From positions 1 to 53,570 of the IMG/VR virus record IMGVR_UViG_3300028840_000680: 53,570 nucleotides of DNA; one strand, 5' to 3'. Source of the DNA: a virus. How positions within the stretch are numbered: position 1 is the first letter of the stretch; the number at the start of each line of letters is the position of its first letter. Shown in pieces: positions 32,551-42,198 of the stretch. The translations under genes and the position numbers were made by a program. The notes beneath the pieces are model-generated. The model was not told where the DNA came from. It did not search any database and worked only from the letters and a program-made list of their open reading frames with translations.

Positions 32551-33126
32551 CTATAATGCTGTCACTGCTGCTACTGCTTCGCCTGATACATAATCGGCCC
32601 AATCATAGCGGAAATTAATTTCAATATTAAGGATATCATCACTTTCGTAACTTAAATCACCGAATGTAGCAGAAGTAATGAAAGCGTTGTTAAGTGTCCA
32701 AGTACCAATTAAACCACCTTGGCCATTCAACTCTTCAATAATAACATTACCTAACTGGTTAACAGCATCAAACTTGTTTATAGTGCCTGGATCCTGTGCT
32801 GGGTTGAAGAAAACATCTTCCTGCACATCAGGCTTAAGGTAACCGGAACCTACGAGAGCATCATAAAGAATCTTGTTTCCATCTGGATTAACCGCATTAA
32901 CGATTGTGGCATTAACTGGCTCCCATGTAACGGTACCGGGGTAATAGTAAGTGTTTCCTAAAAACTTGTGTGGGGTGTCAGATACCGTGTAAGATGGCTT
33001 TTTAACCGCCTTGGCGAGGTACTGTTCGTATCTGAAAGCGTCATCGACAGAAGCCAAATTTGGCAACGTAAGTAAAAATCGATGTGCTCTTCTTGGTTCT
33101 GATAATGCTGATGTCCAAAATGGCAT
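32551..33126 (-). CDS. tail tube protein (gp19-like)
   Basis: A 191-residue protein that would stack as hexamers to form the tail tube around the tape measure. It has the tube-protein pattern: AHRFLLTLPNLA near the N-terminus, KKPSYTVSDTPHKFLGNTYYYP, and C-terminal strands (GLIGTWTLNNAFITSATFGDLSYESDDILNIEI split over about residues 135-165) ending FRYDWADY. It directly follows the sheath gene, the normal sheath-tube order. It has an AGGAG ribosome site and a hairpin upstream. Confidence 0.9.
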   Translation of the reverse strand: MPFWTSALSEPRRAHRFLLTLPNLASVDDAFRYEQYLAKAVKKPSYTVSDTPHKFLGNTYYYPGTVTWEPVNATIVNAVNPDGNKILYDALVGSGYLKPDVQEDVFFNPAQDPGTINKFDAVNQLGNVIIEELNGQGGLIGTWTLNNAFITSATFGDLSYESDDILNIEINFRYDWADYVSGEAVAAVTAL

Positions 33127-33161
33127 TTAATTAGTCTCCTGTAAGTCCTATTATTATATAG

Positions 33162-33185
33162 TGCGGGGAGCCGGAACTCCCCGCA
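33162..33185 (-). terminator. hairpin after sheath gene
   Basis: A perfect nine-base-pair stem (TGCGGGGAG with CTCCCCGCA) and six-base loop lie 6 bases after the sheath stop. No U-run follows. The sequence after it (ACTATATAATAATAG) resembles the late-type element, as at 38362-38399. It is either a terminator or an mRNA-stabilising stem setting the sheath-tube ratio. Confidence 0.6.
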
Positions 33186-33190
33186 TTTTA

Positions 33191-36052
33191 TTAATCGTCA
33201 AACGATGCACCTGTTCTTGTGATGTTGAAATCAATCGCAATGAACTCGATTGCTCTTGTTGGCTTCAAGAAGATCTTCGCATATAGAACGTTTCTATCTA
33301 CAAGATCAGGAGTTGTGGTTGTGTCATCAAGAACAACTCTGTAATCGGAAAGACCAAAGTTTGTCTTAACGTCAGCCAAGAATGGGTTAACCTGTGCTGT
33401 GAATCGCTTCCAAGTCTGCCGAACGTTTGGATCGAAGAGCAAGCCAGCAGCGATCTGGGAGATGCGCTTCTTGACAAAGATCATTAGACGTCGGACGTTA
33501 ATGCGATCCAAAGCAGAAGGCGTAACTTGTAGTGTCTTCTGACCGAAGATTACAACACCCTCAGCTGGGAACTTAGCGATTGGGTTAATGTTCGCCCCAT
33601 AAAGATCGTCACGATCCTTGCGGCGTAGCTGGTGAGCTACATCAATAACTGGGATGCCGGCAGAGCCTTCTGTTAGTCCACCACGGTTGAAACCAGCTGG
33701 TGCGAACCAAACCTGTGTTCTACGCTGTGAGCTAGAGAATGTACCGATAGCTGCTACGGATGGCGGAAGCCATACAAAAGCACCGTTGATTGTGTCTCTT
33801 GCTCTAACCCATGGATAGTAAGCACAACCGTAAGAAGAGTTGAGGTTTCTATCGCGCAGACCATTAACCAATGTCGTAATGGTAGAAGGCGTGTTTAGAC
33901 GATCAATCGAAGTGCTATCTTCTCTCGGCTGGAATGCCGATGGAAGGTCAATAACTGCGAGAGCATCTGCACGATCCTCACAAGTTCTTACCAAGTGAGT
34001 TGTGAGACCATCCTGAGTCTGACCTGGAATGGCAGCCAAATTCATTTCAACAACCTCTGGGTCTGCAACAGAATCGATTGCTCTTCTGATAGAGAAGAAA
34101 GAGTAGCTTGTTGTATCGGATGGAGCCCCAGGCATTGCTGCAGATGTGAAAGGATCCATTTCAGTAATGTTAAGACCGTCGAAACCACCGTAAAGCGGAA
34201 CTGTGAAACGATCATAACCTGCGTCGAGTACACCAGAAATTGCTCCATTAACGAATGTCAATGAATTTGAAGTAGAGGAGCCTTCGGACCAAACACCAGA
34301 GCCTGAAATATCATCAAGTGTGAATGTTGGTGATAGCGAGGCGCTAAGAGCAGGGTCTGCTGTAAACTGCCCAACGACCCCGCCGCGAGGACGAAGAATA
34401 TCGCCTACCGAGCGAGCGTACACTGTGCTTCCACCGTCGCGTGCAGTCTGCAAGCCGAAGTAAGCATCTGTTGGGTTTGCAAGGTTGCCCTGTGTAGCGT
34501 TAGCACGCAGTAGTGGGCGTGGGTAAGCAACAGAGGCAGTCAAGCCAGAACCAGAGATAATGAACGGAGAATTCAACTGGTAATCTGCAACCGAGCTGTA
34601 CTCGCCATCTCTGATTGGGTTGACAATACTTCCAGTAATCCAATTACCTTCTGTAGTAGCGGAGCCGGAACCCAATGAAGCTTCATCTGTGTACTTTACG
34701 ATGCCTTCGAAACCGAAAGGAAGAAGTGCTGCGTTTGTGAACCCAGCGTCTACATCGGAATTCATAACAATGTAAATGTAAGCAGAATTGTTTGGATAGT
34801 TACCATACTCTCTGTAAAGTCTGTCTGACTCTTCCCAAGACTCGTACTTATCACCAATCTTGCGCGCAACGTAGTTGAGGGAGTTAGGATTCAAATCACA
34901 GTTGTTGAACTGCTCAACAACACGAACAACGTTGTCGCTGTCGGAGATGTGTCGCACTACAACAGAGAAAGTACCATAATCCGAATCCTCGCTTGGAGAG
35001 CGCTTGATATCCTGAATGGAAATTTTGAGATTGCTGCTTGTCCAATCACCGGCTTCGCCTCTTGCAACAAACTTGAACAACTTCTTTGGAGTTTCAGATG
35101 GATCCAACTTTGAGGCAATAATGAATGGTGTTTCAGCTGGCTGCAGCTGATACTTGAAATCATCGCCGGTGACGGTGCCACCTTGGAGTCTGACCTTGAC
35201 TACTGCCGCAGCCACACCGTTCGAAGGAGTAGAGATAATCTCATCAATGTGCTGGTCAAAGGTCTCACCAAGGAAGTAACTCTTTCTTTGCGAAGCATCG
35301 GTGATTCTAGTATTTGTTAGCTGTGGGTTTGTGTTAAATACTTTACGAATGTACTTCGAATCGCCTCTTGTAAAGTTGAATGTAATCTTTTCCTGTCCCG
35401 AGCCTGAAACGATCAATGCAGTGAACTCTTTGTTTGTTCCGCCAGTTGCGGATGTAAACAAAGCGTCGGACCCCGTAAGCGAATCAACACTACTAGAAAA
35501 TGCTGTGTTGCCTGTGGTTCCAGCACCAGCTGATGAAGAAACAATGGAGCCGCTTAATTTTACATCTGTTCCAGCATCTGTGTAAAAAACAGCTGCCAAA
35601 GCACCAGAAACACTAAGGGCGCCGGGAGCGCTGGAGGAGTTTCTTGTAAAGAGGACCAATCCATAAGCTTCACCTCCCAATGTCCAGCCAGCTTCATCAA
35701 GACCGGACTGATCGTCAGTGACGTTGTCCGACTCAGCGCCAAGCAAACGAATGTAAGTTAAAGGAGAGCTATTTCGGAGATAAGCTTGTGCGGCATACAT
35801 GCCATAAGTCGTAGCTGTCGTGTTGGCGCCCTGTCGCCACACATCACCACCGGTACTACCGGGGCTCGGGGTGCCGAAAACATTTACAAACTCTTCAAAA
35901 GAGTTAACTGTTGTTGGTCTTAAGGCAGGTCCCTTCTCGGCGCGACCAATGATAACTGGACCAATTCCGGCTGGGGAAGCAGGAAGTTGGGAGTTGTCAA
36001 TTTCGTTGACGAAAACGCCTGGGGATACAAATCGGTAATTCTTAACTGACAT
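33191..36052 (-). CDS. contractile tail sheath protein (gp18-like)
   Basis: A 953-residue protein, longer than T4 gp18 (659). The N-terminus YRFVSPGVFVNEIDNSQLP and AGIGPVIIGRAEKGPALRP are classic sheath signatures. The C-terminal domain (VIDVAHQLRRKDRDDLYGANINPIA, then RINVRRLMIFVKKRISQIA and DYRVVLDDTTTTPDLVDRN) contains the conserved core that packs on the tube. The middle (about 120-560) is Ser/Thr/Gly-rich beta structure and probably forms extra domains on the outside of the tail. Late-type element at 36089, AGGAG ribosome site. Confidence 0.93.
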   Translation of the reverse strand: MSVKNYRFVSPGVFVNEIDNSQLPASPAGIGPVIIGRAEKGPALRPTTVNSFEEFVNVFGTPSPGSTGGDVWRQGANTTATTYGMYAAQAYLRNSSPLTYIRLLGAESDNVTDDQSGLDEAGWTLGGEAYGLVLFTRNSSSAPGALSVSGALAAVFYTDAGTDVKLSGSIVSSSAGAGTTGNTAFSSSVDSLTGSDALFTSATGGTNKEFTALIVSGSGQEKITFNFTRGDSKYIRKVFNTNPQLTNTRITDASQRKSYFLGETFDQHIDEIISTPSNGVAAAVVKVRLQGGTVTGDDFKYQLQPAETPFIIASKLDPSETPKKLFKFVARGEAGDWTSSNLKISIQDIKRSPSEDSDYGTFSVVVRHISDSDNVVRVVEQFNNCDLNPNSLNYVARKIGDKYESWEESDRLYREYGNYPNNSAYIYIVMNSDVDAGFTNAALLPFGFEGIVKYTDEASLGSGSATTEGNWITGSIVNPIRDGEYSSVADYQLNSPFIISGSGLTASVAYPRPLLRANATQGNLANPTDAYFGLQTARDGGSTVYARSVGDILRPRGGVVGQFTADPALSASLSPTFTLDDISGSGVWSEGSSTSNSLTFVNGAISGVLDAGYDRFTVPLYGGFDGLNITEMDPFTSAAMPGAPSDTTSYSFFSIRRAIDSVADPEVVEMNLAAIPGQTQDGLTTHLVRTCEDRADALAVIDLPSAFQPREDSTSIDRLNTPSTITTLVNGLRDRNLNSSYGCAYYPWVRARDTINGAFVWLPPSVAAIGTFSSSQRRTQVWFAPAGFNRGGLTEGSAGIPVIDVAHQLRRKDRDDLYGANINPIAKFPAEGVVIFGQKTLQVTPSALDRINVRRLMIFVKKRISQIAAGLLFDPNVRQTWKRFTAQVNPFLADVKTNFGLSDYRVVLDDTTTTPDLVDRNVLYAKIFLKPTRAIEFIAIDFNITRTGASFDD

Positions 36053-36088
36053 TCGTTCGGTTCTCCTACATTGCGAAAATGTTCAAAG

Positions 36089-36096
36089 TAAATAGT
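36089..36096 (-). promoter_or_regulatory. late-type promoter element ACTATTTA
   Basis: Minus-strand ACTATTTACTT, 37 bases before the sheath ATG and in the 64-base gap after the preceding gene. Role inferred from recurrence. Confidence 0.5.
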
Positions 36097-36116
36097 GTTA
36101 AACAGTAGGAAGAGAA

Positions 36117-37061
36117 TTATTCTCTGTAAAAACCATCTTTAATGCTTTGTGGGATATCTCCGACTATGGTTCTTTCTCTGCCGAGTTTGATATCAACAGC
36201 GTTTTCACGCTTTACAATCTTTGGTCTTTCTTGGTTTTCGCCCTCACCAATAAGGTAACCAAGAGTTTCAATATTGATATTGGTTTCGTAGTTTCTTTGC
36301 TCCATACCAAGATTGGCTTGATTGGAGTTATTGGAAAACCCGCCATCGATAAAGATTTCGTAATAGTGCCCCTCAGCCTCAATACGCTTTGGAGTTCTTG
36401 AGTTCCCAGGAATTGTAATGAACGGACGAATAAGCTCATTCATTTGCTGCTGATACTCTGTTCTAATGGTAATCTCATACATTACTTTAACCCAAGTAGG
36501 GATTGGGATAGTTATTGTTTCATACACTGTCTTTGCGGTTGACATGTTTCTTTTGTTTGTGTTTAGCATTTTGCTGGAAACATCTTTATTCGCACCGTAT
36601 TTTCTATTTGCCTGTGCATTCTGAAACTCTGCTGTCTTCTTTTGATTTATTTGTCTCGCAACAGTAATAGTGCCACCCTTCTCGTCATTAACAGGGTATA
36701 GGTTCGCGAACACAGTGCCTCGATAGTTTTGTTCTTTAGTTACGTTAGATCTGTTAACTGTAATCAAAGGAAGGATTAGAGTTTCTTCTTTATCTCGCAG
36801 ATCTTTGTTGTGTTTTATCTGAAAGGCTCGCTCGGCTGTAACCCACAGAACTGGAACTTTCTTAAAACCATTATTTGTTGTGGCAAAAAGGTTAAGTTCT
36901 TCATCAATAAAACGAAGCATAGCTTTATCTATCGTCTCTAAAGACGAAGGCATAAACTCTATCTCTTGAAGTTTAGCAGCAACTTCTTTGTCGCCAACAT
37001 AATCAAAACGTTGCGATCTCTTATCTTTTATTTGTCTCTCAGTTCTTTTGCTGCGTGACAT
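36117..37061 (-). CDS. tail completion / sheath stabiliser-like protein
   Basis: A 314-residue protein. The segment ITIPIPTWVKVMYEITIRTEYQ then NELIRPFITIPG resembles the core of T4 gp15-type proteins that cap the tail and join it to the neck (P-P-Y-x-x-x-YEL-I...QIL). The N-terminus is basic. It is the gene just before the sheath and 4 bases after the connector-like gene, which supports a head-tail joining role. The identification is by pattern and position only. Confidence 0.65.
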   Translation of the reverse strand: MSRSKRTERQIKDKRSQRFDYVGDKEVAAKLQEIEFMPSSLETIDKAMLRFIDEELNLFATTNNGFKKVPVLWVTAERAFQIKHNKDLRDKEETLILPLITVNRSNVTKEQNYRGTVFANLYPVNDEKGGTITVARQINQKKTAEFQNAQANRKYGANKDVSSKMLNTNKRNMSTAKTVYETITIPIPTWVKVMYEITIRTEYQQQMNELIRPFITIPGNSRTPKRIEAEGHYYEIFIDGGFSNNSNQANLGMEQRNYETNINIETLGYLIGEGENQERPKIVKRENAVDIKLGRERTIVGDIPQSIKDGFYRE

Positions 37062-37065
37062 TTAT

Positions 37066-38334
37066 TTATCCTACGTAAATGCCGGCTGGGATGTTCTCAA
37101 GAACCTTCCTACCAGAGTCTTGCATTGAAGAATCAACAGTAGCCAACTTATCATAAGTAGTTTCCTCAAGAATAGTTTTAAGTTCCTCTCTCAATTGATC
37201 CATCTCAGTTCTGGCTTGAGATAATAGATCCGATGCGTTAAGAGTTACAGACTCTCCAGGGATAGGAACAGAAGAGAACTTGCCTCTTACTTGTCCCAGA
37301 ATCTCTTTTGTTAGTGCCAAAGCAAATCTACGAATCCATTGCTTACCTATGGCATTAATGTTTTCATATGGAATGTTCTCAAATGGAAGGGTATTCATGT
37401 TATTGACACCCTTAGCGCCGTTATCTACTCCGGGCTGGTTGTCCCAAGGATCATATTGGTTGTTAATTGTAAACTGAACCCAGAACTTTTCTGGCGAAGT
37501 TGAATCAGGTATTGGGAAAATCCTTAACTTGTTGTCGTGAATCTCATAAGAGTAGTGTGAGACTCTTGTCCAAAGCGCATCTTCATAAGCCATTGCTTGA
37601 AGTTTGTTCTGCCAAGTTGGGACAATCTCAAATGTAGAATCATCAGCATACTGGCCATAAGTTCTTAAGTTACCGACAACAGAGAAACCACCGTAGTAAC
37701 CATAGAATCTCCACATTGCTCGTGGTGTCTTGAAGAATACTTTTCTAATGGTTACTCTTTTGTCTCCGACCTGTTGGTAGAAAGGAACAGACGAACTATT
37801 GGCAGAAGAAGCTGAAATGATTGTTTGTAAGTTATAATCTTGCTGACCTGTTACTCTATCAACTGATGCTGAATATATTGGCGTCGTGCCACCAAAACCT
37901 GCTTCGGTTGCGAGACCTTCTGAGATTCTACGAACATAACCATAATCAAATCTTGGATAACGCAAAGCAATGTTAGATCCTGATAAAGAACTGCCTGATA
38001 CTATTTGTCCATCTGAATCGAAAGAGCCTGTGCTAGCACCAAGGTAGGAAGAAAGTGAGTTCTTTGTTTGGAATAGATTAACCAAATAAGAGTATTCTAA
38101 AACTGCTTCTTCATAAGCAGCGTATACATTTCCTTCTGCCAACTCAATATCTAAAACATCGCCACCCAACTTCTTGTAAGTATAAGCAACTTGGTCAGCT
38201 GCACCAGATAAAAACGCTGTTGAGCCTGCGTAGATGCCGAAAGGTAATGTTGTTGCGACACTGCCTGCTGCTCCCGTAACCGGAAGTATATTTGCATTTG
38301 AAGTTGATGCTGGGTTTAAATTTGGAATTGCCAT
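37066..38334 (-). CDS. neck/head-tail connector-like virion protein
   Basis: A 422-residue protein. DVLDIELAEGNVYAAYEEAVLEYSYL resembles the helix seen in head-tail adaptor proteins, and the C-terminus is helical (DLLSQARTEMDQLREELKTIL). The middle is beta-rich with Ser/Gly loops. It lies between capsid and sheath genes, where connector genes are usually found. A late-type element and terminator hairpin lie upstream. I cannot name the exact counterpart. Confidence 0.68.
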   Translation of the reverse strand: MAIPNLNPASTSNANILPVTGAAGSVATTLPFGIYAGSTAFLSGAADQVAYTYKKLGGDVLDIELAEGNVYAAYEEAVLEYSYLVNLFQTKNSLSSYLGASTGSFDSDGQIVSGSSLSGSNIALRYPRFDYGYVRRISEGLATEAGFGGTTPIYSASVDRVTGQQDYNLQTIISASSANSSSVPFYQQVGDKRVTIRKVFFKTPRAMWRFYGYYGGFSVVGNLRTYGQYADDSTFEIVPTWQNKLQAMAYEDALWTRVSHYSYEIHDNKLRIFPIPDSTSPEKFWVQFTINNQYDPWDNQPGVDNGAKGVNNMNTLPFENIPYENINAIGKQWIRRFALALTKEILGQVRGKFSSVPIPGESVTLNASDLLSQARTEMDQLREELKTILEETTYDKLATVDSSMQDSGRKVLENIPAGIYVG

Positions 38335-38361
38335 AGAAGAATCCTCGTTTTGCTCTATTAA

Positions 38362-38369
38362 TAAATAGA
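38362..38369 (-). promoter_or_regulatory. late-type promoter element TCTATTTA
   Basis: Minus-strand CTATTTATTAATAG directly follows the terminator stem of the capsid gene and lies 28 bases before the ATG at 38334. The first base of the usual ACTATTTA is changed (TCTATTTA). Confidence 0.45.
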
Positions 38370-38399
38370 AAGCCCCACCTCAAAAGAGGCAGGGCTTTC
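38368..38399 (-). terminator. terminator hairpin after major capsid gene
   Basis: Stem GAAAGCCCTGCCTC with GAGGTGGGGCTTTC around a TTTT loop (14 positions, one G-U pair and one mismatch-like position). It lies 28 bases after the capsid stop and its end overlaps the next promoter element. It would let the capsid protein be made in excess over the tail genes. Confidence 0.8.
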
Positions 38400-38426
38400 A
38401 TTATTTTGACCTTAAGTCAGGTAGTG

Positions 38427-40178
38427 TTAGCCTACGAGACCTCGGCAGACAACCAAGCCGTACATGTCTGGACGGACCATCTTCTTGGCGTAACGGGTCA
38501 TGACACCCTTACGAGGTACGAAGTCCTCTACACCGAAGATTGTTGGTGTGGTCTGTAGTGGTACGTAAGGTGCGTACACATAACCGCTCTCAAGGAAGCT
38601 GGAGCCACGTCGACCAACGAGGATCAACTGACGTGGGAAGTATGGGTCAACCATAACATCAAACTTCTTGGAGAGGGAACCAACGCGAACAGCACCGATA
38701 TCACCACGGTCAGCATCGGCTGTAACGTTTGCACGGAAGCCAGCTGTGAACTCAAGGATGTTGGCAACTTCTGGTCCGCAGACGACGAAGTTGGCAGCAC
38801 CGCGAAGAGTCTTACGGTGGATCTGAGCGGAGACGTCGTTGATTGTCTCAACGAGTGTCTCGTACCACTCGGATACGTTACCAGTGAAGTCAGCTACACC
38901 AGAAGCCAAAACAGCACCTGTCTCTCGGTTTAGGAACTCACCTGGGTTACGGGACCAGTAACGAACACCAGCTGTAGCACCACGTACAAGATCCTCAAGG
39001 ATCTCGCGATCGATCTCAAGAGCAATCTGCTCAGAGAGGATCTGTGTAAGCTCAACCTCGGCGTCAAGGTTGTGGTAAGCGTTGAGGTCTTGACCCAACT
39101 CTGGTGTCCACTTAGCCTTGAGCTTCTTGGTTACAGCTGTGACTGCTACGGAATCGACCTTGATGTCGATCTCTGGGATATCCTCAGAGCCCTCTAGACC
39201 CCAGTCAGCCTGACCAAGGACGGAACCGAGAGCACCACCGGGATCGAAGTTGTCTTCCATAGCGAATGTGATAGCAGTACCACCGCCAGAACCACTTGCG
39301 AGTGAAGCGGAAAGGGCGCCGGCTGATGCAGCTGCATCGTAAGAAACGAGTGTTAGCAAGATTGTATCACCATCATCAGCAACGATGTCATCAAAACGAG
39401 TTAGACGACGAACCAAGTTTTCATTAGCAGAACCTGTGTAAGTAATAGTAATGAAGTTGTTAGGGTTCAATTCAGAACCAGCGGCTGTATCAACAGCAGC
39501 CTTGCTGATTGTACCAACAGCGAATGAAGAGCCAGATGGAAGATCTGGATCGAACTCCAGCAAACGGTCAACGTTGTAGCCAGCGGTTGGGAATGAACCG
39601 TTGCCAACAACAGAACCTGTACCAACTATACCGAAAGCAACAATTGTAGGCTTTAGGCTTACGGAACCTGTTGGAGAGGAGTAGCCGTTGTTGAGTGCGT
39701 AAGGACCACGCTCGGCGTTGTCCTGCGCGAGGTCAACACCACCTGTGATCTCGGAACCAACTCGTCCACCACCGTAGAGTGATGTGTTTGTCTGGTAACC
39801 AAGACGTGGGTTATCAGCTGTCTGATCATCACCAATCTCCTGAGAGAAGGTGAAGTCAAGGAAGAAAATGAGACCTGATGGAAGGCTCATTGGCTGAACG
39901 CTTACGAGATCGTTAGCGATCAAGGAACCGAATACACGGCGTACAAGTGGGAATGCAACAGCGGCAAAGCCCTCTACGTCACCAGCAGCCATGCTGGAAG
40001 ACTCACGGAGAAGCTCCTTTGCCTGATTCTCAAGCAAACGGGCCATACCGTTTCTCTGTGTATCATCAGAGATGCCCTCAAGAAGACCGGTCTGCTCCCA
40101 CTTGTTGATAAGTGCGGCACCCTCGGCTGAGAGATCACGATTGACGATACCCTCTGTCAATCTTTGTACAATAGACAT
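38427..40178 (-). CDS. major capsid protein (gp23-like)
   Basis: A 583-residue HK97-fold capsid protein. The start (LINKWEQTGLLEGI, MARLLENQAKELLRE) is the removable N-terminal arm of gp23-type proteins, with a likely gp21 cleavage site after Leu57-Arg58-Glu59. The core shows FPLVRRVFGSLIANDLVSVQPMSLPSGLIFFLDF and the C-terminal YAPYVPLQTTPTIFG with GVMTRYAKKMVRPDMYG (each is a segment of the family's best-conserved parts). AGGAGG ribosome site. Upstream is scaffold, downstream a strong terminator. The GroES-like protein at 12.3 kb may help it fold. Confidence 0.95.
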   Translation of the reverse strand: MSIVQRLTEGIVNRDLSAEGAALINKWEQTGLLEGISDDTQRNGMARLLENQAKELLRESSSMAAGDVEGFAAVAFPLVRRVFGSLIANDLVSVQPMSLPSGLIFFLDFTFSQEIGDDQTADNPRLGYQTNTSLYGGGRVGSEITGGVDLAQDNAERGPYALNNGYSSPTGSVSLKPTIVAFGIVGTGSVVGNGSFPTAGYNVDRLLEFDPDLPSGSSFAVGTISKAAVDTAAGSELNPNNFITITYTGSANENLVRRLTRFDDIVADDGDTILLTLVSYDAAASAGALSASLASGSGGGTAITFAMEDNFDPGGALGSVLGQADWGLEGSEDIPEIDIKVDSVAVTAVTKKLKAKWTPELGQDLNAYHNLDAEVELTQILSEQIALEIDREILEDLVRGATAGVRYWSRNPGEFLNRETGAVLASGVADFTGNVSEWYETLVETINDVSAQIHRKTLRGAANFVVCGPEVANILEFTAGFRANVTADADRGDIGAVRVGSLSKKFDVMVDPYFPRQLILVGRRGSSFLESGYVYAPYVPLQTTPTIFGVEDFVPRKGVMTRYAKKMVRPDMYGLVVCRGLVG

Positions 40179-40205
40179 TTTTATATACCTCCTGAATGTT
40201 ATTGT

Positions 40206-41255
40206 TTATTTATTCAAACCTGCTAAACGCAGCATACGACCCATTGCTGGATCCTTAGTTGCCTCGTTGTTTCTCTTAGAATTGATCAAAAGCGACGTAG
40301 GTCTTTGAACCGCTTCACGTAGTGTTTGTGGACGTTTTCTCTGATCAGGAGTGTTCCCCACTGCGTTTTGAATTGTTTCAAAAATCATACTTGCTTCTTC
40401 AACAGAATTGGCAGATTGAACAGCTTCGACAATTTGTGCTTTTTGTCGCTCATTCAAGGAGGCGCTATTCAAAGCCTTGTTTTGATAAACAAGCTTGGCG
40501 TTATCAAGATTCAACTTTGTAAGTTGATCCTTGGCTTCAACAATGAGAGCACGAAGCTCTCTGTTAGATTCTGTAAGTTCGGAGATCTTTGCTTCATGAA
40601 GTTCTACTGGCACAACATCTGGTGCGGTATCTTCTTCAATCTCCTCTTCCTCTTCTTCCTCAAGGTGTGCTTTCTTAGCAGCTGCAATAGCATCATTATT
40701 TGCTTGCATCACGCTATTGTAAGCACCACCGAGTGAAGAGAAACCTGCTGGTGATGTATCCATATCAACAACAAGCTCTTCTACTAGTTCTTTAATAAAG
40801 TCTTCGGACAAGTTGAGATCATCGTCTTCTTCTGGGGGCTCGACTGGCTCTGCACCTAGTTCAGCAGTATCTTCCTCGGCAGAAGCTTCAAGCTCTGGGG
40901 CCATCTCGCCACCAACCATATCGTCAGCCATCTTTAGAGCATCGTTAAGGTCTTCTTCCTCAACAACTTCATCTTCCTTTTCTAAACGAGCCTTGAGAGC
41001 ATCAAAATCGATCTCAACGATCTCATCATCTTCTGGAGCGTCTAACTCTTCGTTCTGAAATGCGTAAGGAACTTCGTTTGTAAACTCGGATAGTGTATCG
41101 TCTTCGGCTGCGGGCTCTTCTTGTTCTAGCAAAGTATCTAAGGCTTTCTTAACTTCACCAGAATACTTTTCCAATACAACGTTTTCAGCATTCTTCAATG
41201 CTGCTTCCTTAAGGGCTTTGGCGTCCACGATCGCCTCTTCTAATAGTGAAGACAT
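40206..41255 (-). CDS. prohead core scaffolding protein
   Basis: A 349-residue, extremely acidic protein (long Glu/Asp runs such as EEEEEEIEED) with a helical C-terminal part (ELTESNRELRALIVEAKDQL) likely to form a coiled coil. Its place just before the major capsid gene and its composition fit a T4 gp22-type core protein, which is removed by gp21 during maturation. I chose the ATG at 41255 (GGAG ten bases before) over a TTG at 41270 that overlaps that ribosome site. The C-terminus GRMLRLAGLNK resembles that of the 689-residue protein (ERWQKIAGISKK), perhaps a shared capsid-docking end. Confidence 0.85.
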   Translation of the reverse strand: MSSLLEEAIVDAKALKEAALKNAENVVLEKYSGEVKKALDTLLEQEEPAAEDDTLSEFTNEVPYAFQNEELDAPEDDEIVEIDFDALKARLEKEDEVVEEEDLNDALKMADDMVGGEMAPELEASAEEDTAELGAEPVEPPEEDDDLNLSEDFIKELVEELVVDMDTSPAGFSSLGGAYNSVMQANNDAIAAAKKAHLEEEEEEEIEEDTAPDVVPVELHEAKISELTESNRELRALIVEAKDQLTKLNLDNAKLVYQNKALNSASLNERQKAQIVEAVQSANSVEEASMIFETIQNAVGNTPDQRKRPQTLREAVQRPTSLLINSKRNNEATKDPAMGRMLRLAGLNK

Positions 41256-41290
41256 AAAAATTAACTCCAAACACGATAGCTCGTCAAAAA

Positions 41291-41298
41291 TAAATAGT
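41291..41298 (-). promoter_or_regulatory. late-type promoter element ACTATTTA
   Basis: Minus-strand ACTATTTATT, 36 bases before the scaffold ATG, in a 112-base gap between 41271 and 41382 in which I see nothing else. Role inferred from recurrence. Confidence 0.5.
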
Positions 41299-41382
41299 GT
41301 TTTATTTTTCTAAATGACGAAAACTGTTTTATTTAAGAAGCGTAAAGTTAAGGTACTCGTTTGTACAGTATGAAAAGTTTAA

Positions 41383-42132
41383 TTATGGAGTAGCCGTGTA
41401 CTCAAAGCCATTGAGAATAACTTTATAAAGCCTGTGAGTCTCCTCAGTTGCGGAGCCAGCATAAAATGATATTGCGATTCGGACGGCACCGCCGGCGGCG
41501 TCCCAGAGCTCGTCGGTGTCGGTCCAACTTGGCGTTGCGGCTGTGCCGCCTTCACGGAACGAAACTGTCTGGCTCACACGCTTAATACCAATCCATCTTG
41601 CTGTGGTTCTGGCTAAATTTGAAGTTCCGTTGTGTATAAGTGCGCGGGAGGCGAAGGCGCCCATTCCATAGTATTTGGCGTTCGCCGTGGACCATCTTCC
41701 GTACCTATGACCTAGCCAGTGCGCTTCATTAACCGCGTTGCCGCCGCCTGCCATTATAGCGATCTCTGTATATAAATTCGCAACACTTCCTGGGTTATCG
41801 GTGTATATGGCAAAATCAAAATCCCCCATAAGAAGATTGGGGTATTGAATTTTCCCATTAGTTAAAAATCCGTTCCCGTTGGTCGGCGCGAAGGTTCCAC
41901 CGGTCCCCTGATCAAATTTAATATTGCATGTGGAGCCATCATCTGTTATGGCGTTAAAAACCCCATTTGGATCTTTAACTTCCCACCCACTTAACATCCC
42001 AGCATCTAATGTAGCACCATCTGCAATGCTAGATGGAGTTCCAGCTGAGGGGGACAAGGTCTGTGCAACAGTTGTGACATTGCTCCCGCCTGCCTGTAAC
42101 TTCCATACACCATTTTCTAATACTAATGCCAT
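41383..42132 (-). CDS. fibre-tip/decoration-like protein with shared anchor, copy 2
   Basis: A 249-residue protein. It begins MALVLENGVWKLQAGG, nearly the same as the next gene upstream (MGLVLENGVWQLQA), while the rest differs. The body is beta-rich (Gly, Ser, Thr, Trp) with WSTANAKYYGMGAFASR and ends RLYKVILNGFEYTATP, like lectin-type or jelly-roll domains that bind surfaces. It follows the fibre gene and its GC-rich paralogue, so a receptor-binding tip or capsid decoration role is inferred. GC is somewhat raised but not as high as in the paralogue. Confidence 0.7.
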   Translation of the reverse strand: MALVLENGVWKLQAGGSNVTTVAQTLSPSAGTPSSIADGATLDAGMLSGWEVKDPNGVFNAITDDGSTCNIKFDQGTGGTFAPTNGNGFLTNGKIQYPNLLMGDFDFAIYTDNPGSVANLYTEIAIMAGGGNAVNEAHWLGHRYGRWSTANAKYYGMGAFASRALIHNGTSNLARTTARWIGIKRVSQTVSFREGGTAATPSWTDTDELWDAAGGAVRIAISFYAGSATEETHRLYKVILNGFEYTATP

Positions 42133-42180
42133 TTTATAATCTCTTATGTTGCCGAAACAATTGCCCAGCCGAGATCATTT
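42093..42180. repeat. direct repeat flanking GC-rich cassette, copy 2
   Basis: An 88-base copy covering the anchor codons of the gene at 41383-42132, the intergenic ribosome site, and a remnant of the end of the fibre gene (GWAIVSAT codons). It matches 42957-43045 at about nine in ten positions. Confidence 0.88.
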
Positions 42181-42198
42181 CTACGGGCCCCCGGCTGT

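Noticed and set aside
40813-41058. Plus-strand Ser-rich frame
   Set aside because: Reverse reading of the Glu-rich scaffold gene.
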